A stretch of DNA of 64,000 nucleotides from Betaproteobacteria bacterium (GCA_028292405.1 JAQGMJ010000021.1:1-64000), one strand, 5' to 3'; shown: positions 39,402-49,578, counted from the first letter of the stretch. The notes: generated from the sequence alone by a model not told the origin. Program-made: numbers and translations.

Positions 39402-40337
39402 ATGATGAAAATCGCCGCATCCGTGACCGACCTGGTCGGCAACACGCCGCTGGTCCGCATCAACCGCCTCACCGCCGGCCTCAAGGCCGAGGTCCTGGCC
39501 AAGCTGGAGTTCTACAATCCCGCGCACAGCGTGAAAGACCGTATCGGCGTGGCGATGATCGAAGCCGCCGAGGCGGCCGGCAAGATCAAGCCCGACACCA
39601 TCATCGTCGAGCCCACCTCGGGCAACACCGGCATCGCGCTGGCCTTCGTCTGCGCAGCGCGCGGCTACAGGCTGACCCTCACCATGCCGGAGTCGATGAG
39701 CCGCGAACGCCGCGCCTTGCTGCGCGCCTACGGCGCCGAGCTGATCCTCACCCCCGCCGCCGAAGGGATGAACGGCGCGATCAAGCGCGCCGAAGACCTT
39801 GCCGCCTCCGACGCGCGCTACTTCATGCCGCAGCAATTCAAGAACCCCGCCAACCCGGCGATCCACCGCAAGACCACCGCCGAGGAAATCTGGCGCGACA
39901 CCGATGGAAAAGCGGACATGCTGGTGGCCGGCATCGGCACCGGCGGCACGATTACCGGCGTGGGCGAAGTGCTGAAGGAAAAAAAGCCCTCGTTCCACGT
40001 TGTTGCCGTCGAGCCCGACGCCTCGCCCGTGCTCTCCGGCGGCGCCAAGGGCCCGCACCCGATCCAGGGCATAGGCGCCGGCTTTGTGCCCGACATCCTC
40101 AACACCAAGGTGTATGACGAAGTGGTGCGAGTGAAGGCCGACGACGCCTTTGCATTCGCCAAACGCATGGCGAAAGAGGAGGGCCTGCTGGTCGGCATCT
40201 CCTCGGGCGCTGCCATGTGGGCCGCGATCGAAGTCGCCAAGCGCGCCGAGAGCGCCGGCAAGATGATCGTCGTGATCATCCCTTCCTTTGGCGAGCGCTA
40301 TCTCAGCACGCCGCTGTTCGCCGGCCTGTCCGACTAG
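39402..40337 (+). CDS. cysK: Cysteine synthase A (O-acetylserine sulfhydrylase)
   Basis: This PLP enzyme makes cysteine from O-acetylserine and sulfide. The 311-aa product has PLP-Lys45 in [11 protein letters not shown], the substrate loop [10 protein letters not shown], and the phosphate-binding GTGGTITG. Length and motifs fit CysK better than CysM. Two consecutive ATGs (39402 and 39405) follow an AAAGGAGA box; either may be used. A strong hairpin terminator follows. Confidence 0.94.
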   Translation: MMKIAASVTDLVGNTPLVRINRLTAGLKAEVLAKLEFYNPAHSVKDRIGVAMIEAAEAAGKIKPDTIIVEPTSGNTGIALAFVCAARGYRLTLTMPESMSRERRALLRAYGAELILTPAAEGMNGAIKRAEDLAASDARYFMPQQFKNPANPAIHRKTTAEEIWRDTDGKADMLVAGIGTGGTITGVGEVLKEKKPSFHVVAVEPDASPVLSGGAKGPHPIQGIGAGFVPDILNTKVYDEVVRVKADDAFAFAKRMAKEEGLLVGISSGAAMWAAIEVAKRAESAGKMIVVIIPSFGERYLSTPLFAGLSD

Positions 40338-40352
40338 GCTGCGCAGCAAAAT

Positions 40353-40385
40353 AACAAACGGCGCGCAAGCGCCGTTTGTTATTTC
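40353..40385 (+). terminator. Intrinsic terminator of cysK
   Basis: A perfect 12-bp stem (AACAAACGGCGC / GCGCCGTTTGTT) with a GCAA tetraloop, followed by ATTT. The T-run is short because the stem itself is T-rich. Confidence 0.7.
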
Positions 40386-40565
40386 CCCGTCAGCATGGCG
40401 CTGCGCCGCAGCAGGGATGAAGGTTGCCGCTGCCGCCCATTTGGTCTAGTCTGGACCGGCCTTGCACGCGCGTTCCAACCCGTTGTCATGCGCGTAGACA
40501 AAGGCAGCGCTCCAGGCATTGTCAGGTTCGCGCCCGGTGCGTCATCCAACCCGAGGAGACAAATC

Positions 40566-41813
40566 GTGCAAGAAACCCGACGTACCGTCATCAAGGCGTT
40601 CGGCGCGCTGCTTTCTGCCGGCAGCGTGCCGCGCGCCTTCGCGCAAGCCAGGCCGATCCGCATCGGCTTCGGCATGGCGCTCACCGGCGGCATCGCCGCC
40701 AGCGGCAAGGCGGCCCTGATCGCCATCCAGATGTGGCAGCAGGAAGTCAACGCCAAGGGCGGCATCATGGGCCGCCCGGTCGAGCTGGTGTATTACGACG
40801 ACCAGAGCAATCCCGCCACCGTGCCCGGCATCTATACCAAGCTTCTGGATGTCGACCGCGTTGACCTGATCACCTCCGGCTACGGCACCAACCTGATGGC
40901 CCCGGCGATGCCTCTGGTGATGCAGCGGGGCATGATGTTCATGGGCCTGTTCGGCCTGGCGGTGAACGAGAAGTTCAACTACGACCGCTACTTCCAGATC
41001 CAGCCCAACGGCCCGAACGCGCGCATCGACTTTTCCAAGGGTTTCCTGGAGCTGGCGATGACCATGAACCCGAAACCGCAAACCATCGCCATCCTCGGCG
41101 CCGACGCCGAGTTCCCGCACATTGCCCTGGACGGCGCGCGCGAGAACATCAAAAAGATGGGCCTGAAGACGGTCTACGACAAGACCTACCCGCCCACCAC
41201 CATCGACGCCAGCCCGATCATGCGCGCCGTCGCCGCCACCAATCCGGACCTGGTGTTCGTTGCTTCCTACCCGCCCGATTCCGCGGCGGTGGTGCGCGCG
41301 GCCAGCGAAATCAACCTCAGGTGCAAGATGTTCGGCGGCGGCCTGATCGGCCTGCAGTTCGCGGCGCTCAAGGGCCAGCTCGGCAGCCTGCTCAACAACA
41401 TCGTCTACTACGACATCAACGTGCCCGAGCCGACGATGAAGTTCCCCGGCATCGACGACTTCCTCGCCAAATACCGCGCCCGCGCGGTGAAGGAGGGCGT
41501 CGACGCCCTCGGTTTCTACCTGCCGCCCTTCGCCTACGCCGGCATGCAGGTCTATCAGCAGGCGCTCGAAGCCACCAAGACCCTGGACAACGCCAGGCTG
41601 GCCGAGCACCTGCACAAGAGCAGCTTCGACACCATCGTCGGCAAGATCAAGTTCGCCGGCAACGGCGAATGGGACGTCTCGCGCATTCTTTTCGTGCAGT
41701 TCCAGGGCATCGCCGGCAACGACATCGAGCAGTTCAAGCAGGCCGGCAAGCAGGTGATCCTGACACCGGCGCAATACAAGTCGGGCACCCTGAAGTATCC
41801 CTACCGGGCCTGA
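40566..41813 (+). CDS. ABC transporter substrate-binding protein, branched-chain amino acid type
   Basis: A 415-aa Peripla_BP_6 protein. The start GTG 40566 has GAGGAGA six bases upstream. It gives a Tat-like leader (ETRRTVIKAFGALLSAG, cleavage near AFA-QA); upstream in-frame codons add unrelated sequence. The mature part shows IRIGFGMALTGGIAASGK, VNAKGGIMGRPVELVYYDD and repeated Tyr/Phe-rich segments. No transporter genes flank it; dnaB follows after 92 bases. The ligand is unknown. It is only distantly similar to the other such protein in the window (3724-4866). Confidence 0.85.
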   Translation: MQETRRTVIKAFGALLSAGSVPRAFAQARPIRIGFGMALTGGIAASGKAALIAIQMWQQEVNAKGGIMGRPVELVYYDDQSNPATVPGIYTKLLDVDRVDLITSGYGTNLMAPAMPLVMQRGMMFMGLFGLAVNEKFNYDRYFQIQPNGPNARIDFSKGFLELAMTMNPKPQTIAILGADAEFPHIALDGARENIKKMGLKTVYDKTYPPTTIDASPIMRAVAATNPDLVFVASYPPDSAAVVRAASEINLRCKMFGGGLIGLQFAALKGQLGSLLNNIVYYDINVPEPTMKFPGIDDFLAKYRARAVKEGVDALGFYLPPFAYAGMQVYQQALEATKTLDNARLAEHLHKSSFDTIVGKIKFAGNGEWDVSRILFVQFQGIAGNDIEQFKQAGKQVILTPAQYKSGTLKYPYRA

Positions 41814-41905
41814 TGCGGCGCCGGGGCCGGCGGGGCGGGCGCGCCGCGGCGCGCCCTGCTACACTCTCCGGTCCTGGCAGTTTTTGCATTCTCCGAAGAG
41901 TCCCC

Positions 41906-43330
41906 GTGGCCGCTTTTTCTCCCCGCTCCTCATCGTCGCGATCTTCCGAACGCGATGGCGAGCCGCGCGACGCGCAAATCGAAGCGCTGAAAATCCCGCC
42001 GCATTCGATCGAGGCGGAGCAGTCCACCCTGGGTGGCCTGCTGCTGGACAACGGCGCCTGGGACAAGATCGGCGATGTCCTGCGTGAAGACGACTTCTAC
42101 CGTACCGACCACCGCCTGATCTGGAAGCATATCTCGCAACTGGTGGAGAAGGGCCGCCCGGCCGACGTCATCACCGTCTACGAATCGCTGGACTCGGAAA
42201 AGCGCGCCGAGGAAGCAGGCGGCCTCTCCTATCTCAACGCCCTGGCGCAGAACACCCCGTCGGCCGCCAACATCAAGCGCTACGCCGACATCGTGCGCGA
42301 GCGTTCAGTGCTGCGCAGGCTCCTGGGCGCCACCGGCGACATCGCCGACTCCATCTTCAACCGCGAAGGCCGCGAGGTACGCGAGATTCTCGACCAGGCG
42401 GAGTCGGCGGTGTTCCAGATCGCCGAAGACGGCGCGCGCGGCAAGCAGGGCTTCGAAGACCTGGCGTCCCTGCTGGTGCAGGTGCGCGACCGCGTGCAGG
42501 AACTGCACGACGCCAACAGCCCCGACGTCACCGGCCTGGAAACCGGCTTCAAGGACCTCGACATGAAAACCTCCGGCCTGCAGCCGGGGGACCTGGTCAT
42601 CGTCGCCGGCCGCCCCTCCATGGGCAAGACCGCGTTTTCCCTCAACATCGCCGAGAACGTCGCGCTGGCCGGCGGCATCGTCGGCGTGTTCTCGATGGAA
42701 ATGGGCGGCACCCAGCTCGCCATGCGTATGCTCGGCTCGATCGGCCAGCTCGACCTGCACCGCCTGCGCACCGGCAAGCTCGACGACCACGAGTTCAGCA
42801 AGTTCGCCACCGCCTTCGAGCGCCTGTCGGAGGCCAAGCTGCATGTGGACGAAACCCCGGCCTTGACGGCACTCGAACTGCGGGCACGTGCCAGGCGCCT
42901 GCACCGCATTTACGGCAAGCTCGACCTGATCGTCATCGACTACCTGCAGCTGATGTCCGGCTCTTCCAACGGCCGCGAAGAAAACCGCGCCACCGAAGTA
43001 TCGGAAATCTCGCGCTCGCTCAAAGCCCTGGCGAAGGAACTGCACTGCCCGGTAATCGCGCTCTCCCAGCTCAACCGCGGCCTCGAACAGCGCCAGGACA
43101 AGCGCCCGATGATGAGCGACTTGCGCGAATCCGGCGCTATCGAGCAGGACGCCGACGTGATTTTGTTCATCTACCGCGACGAGGTCTACCACCCGGACGC
43201 GGAAAACAACAAGGGCATGGCCGAAGTGATCATCGGCAAGCAGCGTAACGGTCCGATCGGCAAGGTCGAGCTGACCTTCCTCGGGCAATACACCAAGTTC
43301 GCCAACCGGGCGTTTTCCGGTTCATTCTAG
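41906..43330 (+). CDS. dnaB: Replicative DNA helicase DnaB
   Basis: DnaB is the hexameric 5'-3' helicase at the replication fork. The 474-aa product has the N-terminal domain (IPPHSIEAEQSTLGGLLLDN), Walker A GRPSMGKTAFS, Walker B LIVIDYLQLM, and the arginine finger region LRESGAIEQDADVILFIYR. No ATG precedes the conserved start, and GTG 41906 gives the family's usual N-terminal length; the frame is open further upstream but there overlaps the solute-binding gene in another frame. No intein is present. Confidence 0.95.
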   Translation: MAAFSPRSSSSRSSERDGEPRDAQIEALKIPPHSIEAEQSTLGGLLLDNGAWDKIGDVLREDDFYRTDHRLIWKHISQLVEKGRPADVITVYESLDSEKRAEEAGGLSYLNALAQNTPSAANIKRYADIVRERSVLRRLLGATGDIADSIFNREGREVREILDQAESAVFQIAEDGARGKQGFEDLASLLVQVRDRVQELHDANSPDVTGLETGFKDLDMKTSGLQPGDLVIVAGRPSMGKTAFSLNIAENVALAGGIVGVFSMEMGGTQLAMRMLGSIGQLDLHRLRTGKLDDHEFSKFATAFERLSEAKLHVDETPALTALELRARARRLHRIYGKLDLIVIDYLQLMSGSSNGREENRATEVSEISRSLKALAKELHCPVIALSQLNRGLEQRQDKRPMMSDLRESGAIEQDADVILFIYRDEVYHPDAENNKGMAEVIIGKQRNGPIGKVELTFLGQYTKFANRAFSGSF

Positions 43331-43402
43331 AGTTGCCGTAGAACCGGCGCAAAAACAGCAAGCCGCAACACCAGAGCCGCTTGAGCGGCCAGGGAGAAAC
43401 AA

Positions 43403-44659
43403 ATGCAGATCCTGCGCCGCGGGCTCACGCGGATTGTTTTGTTGTCGTTGCTCGTGCCCGGCCTTGCGCTCGCGCAAACCCCCGCCGCGCCCGCACCGGC
43501 GGCCAACGCGCCCGCCGCCAGCCGCAACGACGCCGGAAAAATAACCCTCGTCACCGGCGCCGTCAGCATCACCGCGCCGGACCGCACCCGCCGCACGCCA
43601 AAAATCAGCGACACCCTCTACGAGGGCGACACGGTGATCACCGGCGCCGACGGCGAACTACAGGCCGAGATGCTCGACTCCGGCGTCATCGCCGTGCGTC
43701 CCAACACCCAAATGGGCATCACCAAATACAGCGCGCAAGGCGACGCCAACGACACCAGCATCTTCAACCTGGTCAAGGGCAGCTTTCGCTCCATCACCGG
43801 CTGGATCGGCAAGAACAATCCCAAGCGCTACGCCATCAACACGCCCACGGCCACCATCGGCGTGCGCGGCACCGACCACGAACCGCTGGTGATCCCCGAG
43901 GGCAGCCGCGACGGCGAGCCCGGCACCTACGACAAGGTCTCGGCCGGCGGCTCGTTCATCCAGGGCAAGACCGGGCGGGTCGACGTCACGCCCGGCAAGT
44001 CCGGCTTTTTTTCCTTTCGCGGCAACGAACGCCCGCGCCTTCTCGACCGCACACCGGCGTTCTACCGGCCCAGCCGCAACGAGGGCCGCCTGGAGGGTCT
44101 GCACGACCGCCTGCGGCCGCAACTGGAGCAGCGCCGTGGCCAGCGCCAGGAATTCGTCCGCACCCAGCGTGCCCAGGGCTTGAGCCCCAATGGCCAGCGC
44201 CTGCAAAACAACAACAATCGCGGCGCGCAGCAATTCGGTCCGCGCGGCCAGGCCTTGGGCAACGGCGCGCAAAACCGCAACGAGCTGCGGCAAGGGCGGC
44301 AGGGGCAGCAAGGACAGCAGGGACAAGGGCAGCAGGGGCGGCAGGAAAGACAGGCCCAGCGTCAGGAACAGCACCAGAACGGCCAGCAGGGCAACAATCG
44401 CCAGAACCTCCAGCAAGGCCGCCAAAATGAAAACCGCGCCGGCGTGCAAGACCGGCAAAGCGGGCTGCGCCAGCAAGCCCTGCAAAACCGCCAGCAGCAG
44501 ACCCAGCAAAACCACGCCGGCGAAAACCGCCAGCAGCAGTTCCAGCAGCGTCAGCAGGTGCAACAGCATCAGCAGGCGCAACAACATCAGCAGGCGCAGC
44601 CGCAGCAGCGCGCGGCGCGCAACAACAACGAGCACGAAGACAAAAAGAAGCACCACTAG
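43403..44659 (+). CDS. Secreted FecR-domain protein with a Q/N/R-rich tail
   Basis: A 418-aa exported protein (signal peptide LTRIVLLSLLVPGLALA, cleavage before QT). Residues about 45-200 form a FecR domain: GKITLVTGAVSITAPD, LYEGDTVITGADGELQAEM, and the strand pair INTPTATIGVRGTD. From about residue 235 to the end the sequence is Gln, Asn, Arg and His rich with QQGQQGRQ-like runs and finishes in EDKKKHH. Unlike classic FecR there is no cytoplasmic anti-sigma domain, and no sigma factor or TonB receptor gene is nearby. A periplasmic or surface role is likely. An AGGGAGAAAC ribosome-binding site precedes the ATG. Confidence 0.83.
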   Translation: MQILRRGLTRIVLLSLLVPGLALAQTPAAPAPAANAPAASRNDAGKITLVTGAVSITAPDRTRRTPKISDTLYEGDTVITGADGELQAEMLDSGVIAVRPNTQMGITKYSAQGDANDTSIFNLVKGSFRSITGWIGKNNPKRYAINTPTATIGVRGTDHEPLVIPEGSRDGEPGTYDKVSAGGSFIQGKTGRVDVTPGKSGFFSFRGNERPRLLDRTPAFYRPSRNEGRLEGLHDRLRPQLEQRRGQRQEFVRTQRAQGLSPNGQRLQNNNNRGAQQFGPRGQALGNGAQNRNELRQGRQGQQGQQGQGQQGRQERQAQRQEQHQNGQQGNNRQNLQQGRQNENRAGVQDRQSGLRQQALQNRQQQTQQNHAGENRQQQFQQRQQVQQHQQAQQHQQAQPQQRAARNNNEHEDKKKHH

Positions 44660-44806
44660 GGCGACTGTCGATTCAGCGGCAAGCCGTGTAATGGCACGCA
44701 TGTTGCGAAACACGGGGCAGCGCCGGCCGCGCCGACTGCGCACCACGCCGGCATGACACTGCTACACCGCTACCCCGCTACCCCGCTACCCCAAGGACCA
44801 CACTTC

Positions 44807-45796
44807 ATGCTGTCCCATTTTTTGCGCAAGACCCTGCTGCGCGCTGTCTTGTTTGCACTCTCCCTGCTGGTCCCCTGCGTTGCCGGCGCGCAAACCTATC
44901 CCTCGCGGCCGATCCGCTTGGTGGTGCCGTTCTCTGCCGGCGCCGGCGTGGTCGACATCATGGCCCGCCTGCTGAGCCAGCGCCTCGGCACCGCGCTGGG
45001 TCAGCCCATCGTGATCGAAAACCGGCCCGGCGCGGGCGGCATTTCCGGCACCGAAATCGCGGCGCAGGCAACTCCCGACGGCTACACGCTATTGATCACC
45101 AACGTCTCGCTGGTGGTCAGCACTTACCTCTACACCAAGCTGCCGTTCGACGCAGCCAGGGACTTCGTGCCCATCAGCATGATCAACTCCGCCCCGCTCA
45201 TGCTGGTCGTGCATCCTTCCGTGCAGGCGAAAACCGCAAAGGAGCTGATCACCTACGCGCGCGCCCATCCCAACGAACTCAACTATGGCTCCGGCGGCGT
45301 CGGCAGCACGCCGCACCTGTGCGTCGAGTTGTTCAAGTCGCTTGCCGGCATCGAAGCCACCCACGTGCCATACAAGGGCGGCGCCCCCGCGCTGGCCGAC
45401 CTGGTCGGCGGGCAGCTTTCCTTCATGATCGAAAACGTGCCCGGCACCATGCCCTTCGTCAAATCCGGCAAGCTGCGCGCGCTCGCCATCACCAGCGCCC
45501 AGCGTTCACCGCTTGCTCCTGAGTTGCCAACGCTGGCGGAGGCCGGTGTACCCGGCTATGAAGTGGTCGGCTGGAACGGCCTGTTCGCCATCAAGGGCAC
45601 GCCGCCCGAGGTGGTGGCGCGCATCAACAGCGAAATGGCGAAAATCCTCCGCGCCCCCGATGTGCGCCAGCAAATGGCCGTACTCGGCGCCGAACCCATC
45701 GGCAACACGCCGGAAGAATTCGCTACCTTCCTCAAGGCCGAAAACGCCCGCTGGGGCAAGATCATCAAGGAAAAGGGCATACGCTCCGAATCATGA
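44807..45796 (+). CDS. Bug-family tripartite tricarboxylate receptor (TctC-like)
   Basis: A 329-aa periplasmic binding protein of the Bug/TctC family, abundant in Burkholderiales. The signal peptide (LLRAVLFALSLLVPCVAGA) is followed by the family opening YPSRPIRLVVPFSAGAG and the motifs VIENRPGAGG, GSGGVGSTPHL and HVPYKGGAPALADLVGGQ. The start ATG 44807 has AAGGA upstream; an in-frame ATG at 44753 would spoil the signal peptide. No TctA/TctB genes are adjacent. Its stop overlaps the next gene by 4 bases (ATGA), tying it to the MmgE/PrpD enzyme. Confidence 0.9.
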   Translation: MLSHFLRKTLLRAVLFALSLLVPCVAGAQTYPSRPIRLVVPFSAGAGVVDIMARLLSQRLGTALGQPIVIENRPGAGGISGTEIAAQATPDGYTLLITNVSLVVSTYLYTKLPFDAARDFVPISMINSAPLMLVVHPSVQAKTAKELITYARAHPNELNYGSGGVGSTPHLCVELFKSLAGIEATHVPYKGGAPALADLVGGQLSFMIENVPGTMPFVKSGKLRALAITSAQRSPLAPELPTLAEAGVPGYEVVGWNGLFAIKGTPPEVVARINSEMAKILRAPDVRQQMAVLGAEPIGNTPEEFATFLKAENARWGKIIKEKGIRSES

Positions 45797-47157
45797 GCCA
45801 GGAACGCATAGTCGGCACCACCCTCGAGCTCGCGCGCTTCGTCGCTGCATCCCGCGTGCAGGACATGCCTGCCCCAGTGATGCATGAAGCCAAGCGCGCG
45901 CTGCTCAACTGGGCCGGCTGCGCGCTCGGCGGCTGCCGCGACCAGAGCGTGGACATTGCGCTCGCCGCGCTTACCGAATTCGCCGGCCCGCCACAAGCCA
46001 CCATCATCGGCCGCGGCCTGCGCAGCGACGCCTTAAGCGCCGCTGCCTTCAACGGCCTGATCTCCAACATCCTCGACTTCGACGACACCCACCTGCGCAC
46101 GGTGATCCACCCCAGCGTCCCGGTGGCCGCCGCGCTTTGCGCACTGGCCGAGCGTACGCCGGTTGCCGGCGCGCAACTGCTGCACGCCTTCATCCTCGGT
46201 GTCGAAGTCGAATGCCGCATCGGCAACGCCATCTCGCCCGAGCACTACGACGCCGGCTGGCACGTCACCTCCACCTGCGGCATCTTCGGCGCGGCCGCCG
46301 CCTGCGCAAAACTGCTCGACCTGAACCCGCAACAAATCGCCTGGGCCTTCGGCCTTGCCGCCAACCAGGCCGCCGGCACCACCGGCGCCCACGGCAGCAT
46401 GAGCAAGTCCTGGAACATGGCCGGCGCCGCGCGCAACGGCCTGCTCTCCGCGCTGCTCGCCGCCAAGGGTTACACCAGCACCGAACAGGCCCTCGAAGGC
46501 GCGCGCGGCTTTACCCAGGTGCTGGCAAAGCGCCGCGACCTGGATGAGATCACCCGCGGCCTCGGCCAAAGCTGGGAACTCGCGCAAAACACCTACAAGC
46601 CCTATCCCTGCGGCATCGTCGGTCACCCGATCATCGACGGCGGCCTGGAACTGCACGTGGAGAAGGTCGGCGCCGACGCCATCGAATCCATCGAGTTGCG
46701 CGTTCATCCCCTGGTGCAAATGCTGATGGGCAACCCCGCCCCGCGCACCGGCCTTGAGGCCAAGCTCTCGGTGCATCACTGCGTCGCCGCCGCGATCATT
46801 CGCGGTGAGGTCGGCGTGCGCGAATTCACCGGCGCAAGCGCCGTTGATCCCGCGTTGCAGGCGCTGCGCGCCCGCGTCAGCCTCAACATCGACCCTGCCA
46901 TGCCGAAGGAGTCCACCCTCCTCAGCGTGCGTTTGCGCGACGGCACGATGATCGAAAAGAAAATTGCCCACGCCACCGGCAGCCTGGAAAAACCGATGAG
47001 CGACGCCGCCCTCGAACAAAAATTCCGCGCCGTGGCCGCATCGGGCTGCCCGCAATGCGACGCCGGCGCAGTGGTCGAACTCGCCTGGTCCCTTGATCAA
47101 CTGCCGGACGCCGGCGCGTTTACGCGCGCGCTTGGCCCGCCACAGACGGCAGCCTAG
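45793..47157 (+). CDS. MmgE/PrpD family protein
   Basis: A 454-aa member of the family that includes 2-methylcitrate dehydratase PrpD and cis-aconitate decarboxylase. Typical segments are ALLNWAGCALGG, ISNILDFDDTHLRTVIHPS, HVTSTCGIFGAAAACAKLL, and GSMSKSWNMAGAARNG. The ATG overlaps the stop of the Bug receptor gene, so the receptor probably imports its substrate or a precursor. The prp operon partners (prpB, prpC) are absent, so a role in propionate metabolism is not supported; a dicarboxylate or tricarboxylate substrate is an inference. It ends in a CTAG shared with the opposite-strand gene's stop. Confidence 0.87.
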   Translation: MSQERIVGTTLELARFVAASRVQDMPAPVMHEAKRALLNWAGCALGGCRDQSVDIALAALTEFAGPPQATIIGRGLRSDALSAAAFNGLISNILDFDDTHLRTVIHPSVPVAAALCALAERTPVAGAQLLHAFILGVEVECRIGNAISPEHYDAGWHVTSTCGIFGAAAACAKLLDLNPQQIAWAFGLAANQAAGTTGAHGSMSKSWNMAGAARNGLLSALLAAKGYTSTEQALEGARGFTQVLAKRRDLDEITRGLGQSWELAQNTYKPYPCGIVGHPIIDGGLELHVEKVGADAIESIELRVHPLVQMLMGNPAPRTGLEAKLSVHHCVAAAIIRGEVGVREFTGASAVDPALQALRARVSLNIDPAMPKESTLLSVRLRDGTMIEKKIAHATGSLEKPMSDAALEQKFRAVAASGCPQCDAGAVVELAWSLDQLPDAGAFTRALGPPQTAA

Positions 47158-47882
47158 TCGCGCTCGAACAGCACCTTCAGCATGCGCTGCGGGTCGGCGA
47201 GAAAGTCCCGCGTCACCTGGAAGTGCTCGGTGTCTTCATAGTCGACGCGGTCGATGCCGTCCACGCCACAGCGATAGATCCACGCCTCCGGGTACGCCAT
47301 CAAGATCGGCGAATGCGTGGCGATGATGAATTGAGAGTCGTCCTGCACCAGGTCATGCATTAGCGACAGCACGGCGAGCTGGCGCTGCGGCGAAAGCGCG
47401 GCTTCTGGCTCGTCGAGGATGTACAGGCCCTTGCCGTAGAAGCGGTTGGTGAAGAGCGCGAGAAAGGCCTCGCCGTGGGACTGCTCGTGCAGTGGGCGGT
47501 CGCCGTACTCGGCATCGACCTGGCGGTTCTCAATTTCGGTGGCGACGTTGAAGAAGCTTTCGGCACGCAGGAAAAAACCTGTGCTCGGTCTCTTGTAGCC
47601 TTTGGCGATGCGCAAGTGTTGATACAGGTCGGAGTGGGAGGGGCGCGTGCCGAAATTGAAGTGCCTTGAGCCGCCTTCGGCGTTGAATCCAAACGCCACC
47701 GCGATAGCCTCGAGCAGCGTCGATTTCCCGGACCCGTTCTCGCCAACGATATAAGTGACCTTCGGATGCAAATCCAGCTCATCCAGCGAACGCACCGCCG
47801 GCAGGCTGAAAGGGTAGCGGTCAAACGAGTCGATGCCTTCGCGCTTGAGCGTCACCCGGCTGATGTACTGGCTTGAGATCAT
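47154..47882 (-). CDS. AAA family ATPase (RecF/ABC-like, COG3910 type)
   Basis: A 242-aa single-domain ATPase with Walker [11 protein letters not shown], Walker [14 protein letters not shown] and the switch His in [10 protein letters not shown]. It begins with a strand-rich segment ([20 protein letters not shown]) shared by small stand-alone ATPases of this group. I chose ATG 47882; an ATG at 47918 in the same frame adds 12 basic residues. No nuclease, reverse transcriptase or effector gene lies beside it, so it cannot be assigned to a defence system such as Gabija or retrons. It is convergent with the MmgE/PrpD gene (stops overlap by 3 bases) and divergent from the MFS gene. Confidence 0.85.
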   Translation of the reverse strand: MISSQYISRVTLKREGIDSFDRYPFSLPAVRSLDELDLHPKVTYIVGENGSGKSTLLEAIAVAFGFNAEGGSRHFNFGTRPSHSDLYQHLRIAKGYKRPSTGFFLRAESFFNVATEIENRQVDAEYGDRPLHEQSHGEAFLALFTNRFYGKGLYILDEPEAALSPQRQLAVLSLMHDLVQDDSQFIIATHSPILMAYPEAWIYRCGVDGIDRVDYEDTEHFQVTRDFLADPQRMLKVLFERD

Positions 47883-48035
47883 GAAACCCCGTCGCCGTTG
47901 ATGGCTCTTGTTGTGCACATTCTATACGGCGGAGTGACTCCTGCGCAGGCTCCGCTTATATGGAGTCTTGCCAACTCGCCGGCACTTTCCGCGCCCGCGC
48001 CTGTCCACTACTTCTCCGAACATCCAGAGCGCGCC

Positions 48036-49343
48036 ATGCCACCAACAGCCAAACCATCCTCCACCGCCGGCACCGTGCTGCGCGTCACCAGCGGCAACTT
48101 TCTGGAAATGTTCGATTTTTTCCTGTTCGGCATTTATGCCTCGAATATCGCCAAGGCGTTCTTCCCGCACGAGAGCGAGTATGCCGGTCTGATGCTCACC
48201 TTCATGACCTTTGCCGCCGGCTTTGTGATGCGCCCGATCGGCGCGCTGGTGCTGGGGCCGTACATCGACAAGGTGGGCCGCCGCAAGGGCCTGCTGCTGA
48301 CGCTGGCGCTGATGGCCTGCGGCACGGTGCTGATCGCCTTCGTGCCCGGCTACGCCACCATCGGCATCGCCGCGCCCATCCTGGCGTTGATCGGGCGCCT
48401 GCTGCAGGGGTTCTCGGCCGGGGTGGAACTGGGCGGCGTCTCGGTTTATCTGTCGGAGATGGCCACGCCGGGGCACAAGGGCTTTTATGTGGCCTGGCAA
48501 TCGGCCAGCCAGCAGGTGGCGATCATCGTCGCCGCCTCGCTCGGCTACGGTGTGGGCAAATGGATGGCGCCGGAGGAGATTTCGGAATGGGGCTGGCGCA
48601 TTCCGTTTTTCATCGGCTGCATGATCGTGCCGCTGATCTTCGCCCTGCGCCGCAGCCTGCAGGAAACGGCGGAATTCACCGCGCGCAAGCACCGCCCGGA
48701 TTTCCATGAGATGTACATCTCCATCATGAAAAACTGGCCGGTGGTGGTGGCCGGCGCCATGCTGGTGGTGATGACCACGGTGTCGTTCTACCTCATCACG
48801 GTGTACACGCCCACCTTCGGCAAGTCCGTGCTCAAACTGGAGCAAAGCGATGCGCTGCTGGTGACCATTTGCGTCGGCCTGTCGAATTTCATCTGGCTGC
48901 CGGTGATGGGCGCGCTCTCCGACCGTGTCGGGCGCTGGCCGCTGCTGACGATCTTCGCCGGCCTCACGCTGGTGACGGCTTATCCGATTCTTGTCTGGCT
49001 GGTGAATGAACCCACTTTCGCCAAGATGCTGGTCACCGAGTTGTGGTTCTCCTTCCTCTACGCCAGCTACAACGGCGCGATGGTGGTGGCGCTGACCGAA
49101 GTGGTGCCGGTGTCGGTGCGCACCGCCGGCTTCTCGCTGGCCTACAGCCTCGCCACGGTGATCGGCGGCTCGACCCCGGCGATTTCCACGTGGCTGATCC
49201 ACGCTACCGGCGAGAACAAGGCGGCACCCGGCTTCTGGCTGATGTTCGCGGCGGGCTGCGGGCTGATCGCTACTTACCTGCTGTATCGCGGCGTGGTGAA
49301 GACAGCGCCGCTCGATATCAAATCGATGCCGCACGGGGCGTAA
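48036..49343 (+). CDS. MFS transporter, citrate/tricarballylate-proton symporter type
   Basis: A 435-aa twelve-helix major facilitator of the metabolite:H+ symporter family. The opening [20 protein letters not shown] is characteristic of CitA/TcuC-like carriers, and the motif [11 protein letters not shown] lies between helices 2 and 3. Other marks are [19 protein letters not shown] and [19 protein letters not shown]. Start ATG 48036 matches the family; an in-frame ATG at 47898 is too far upstream. With the Bug receptor and MmgE/PrpD genes 1-3 kb away, it points to uptake of citrate-like acids. Confidence 0.88.
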   Translation: MPPTAKPSSTAGTVLRVTSGNFLEMFDFFLFGIYASNIAKAFFPHESEYAGLMLTFMTFAAGFVMRPIGALVLGPYIDKVGRRKGLLLTLALMACGTVLIAFVPGYATIGIAAPILALIGRLLQGFSAGVELGGVSVYLSEMATPGHKGFYVAWQSASQQVAIIVAASLGYGVGKWMAPEEISEWGWRIPFFIGCMIVPLIFALRRSLQETAEFTARKHRPDFHEMYISIMKNWPVVVAGAMLVVMTTVSFYLITVYTPTFGKSVLKLEQSDALLVTICVGLSNFIWLPVMGALSDRVGRWPLLTIFAGLTLVTAYPILVWLVNEPTFAKMLVTELWFSFLYASYNGAMVVALTEVVPVSVRTAGFSLAYSLATVIGGSTPAISTWLIHATGENKAAPGFWLMFAAGCGLIATYLLYRGVVKTAPLDIKSMPHGA

Positions 49344-49578
49344 ATCAGAGCACACAAACGCGGCCGGATGGCGTATCTTTGGAACCATGGCCTGTGTTGT
49401 CCGGGGAATGCTTTCAGGCGCTTCTTGCGCTTGGGCGAAGCCGGACGGTGCTACAACAGTTGTAGTAGTTGCCTGGGATTCGCGAACCGGATGGCAGCGT
49501 GCCCGCCAAGGTCCAAAGGGTGCCGGCGCGCCGTTGTCGGCAACTGGAGCTGCACACACGGCAGCGCGAAATTTACGG

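Noticed and set aside
38046..40349. 767-codon minus-strand frame opposite hemY and cysK
   Set aside because: It is antisense to two genes with clear catalytic or family motifs; no independent support.
47154..47882. Defence system built on the AAA ATPase
   Set aside because: No nuclease, reverse transcriptase, toxin or other effector gene is adjacent; the flanking genes are metabolic.
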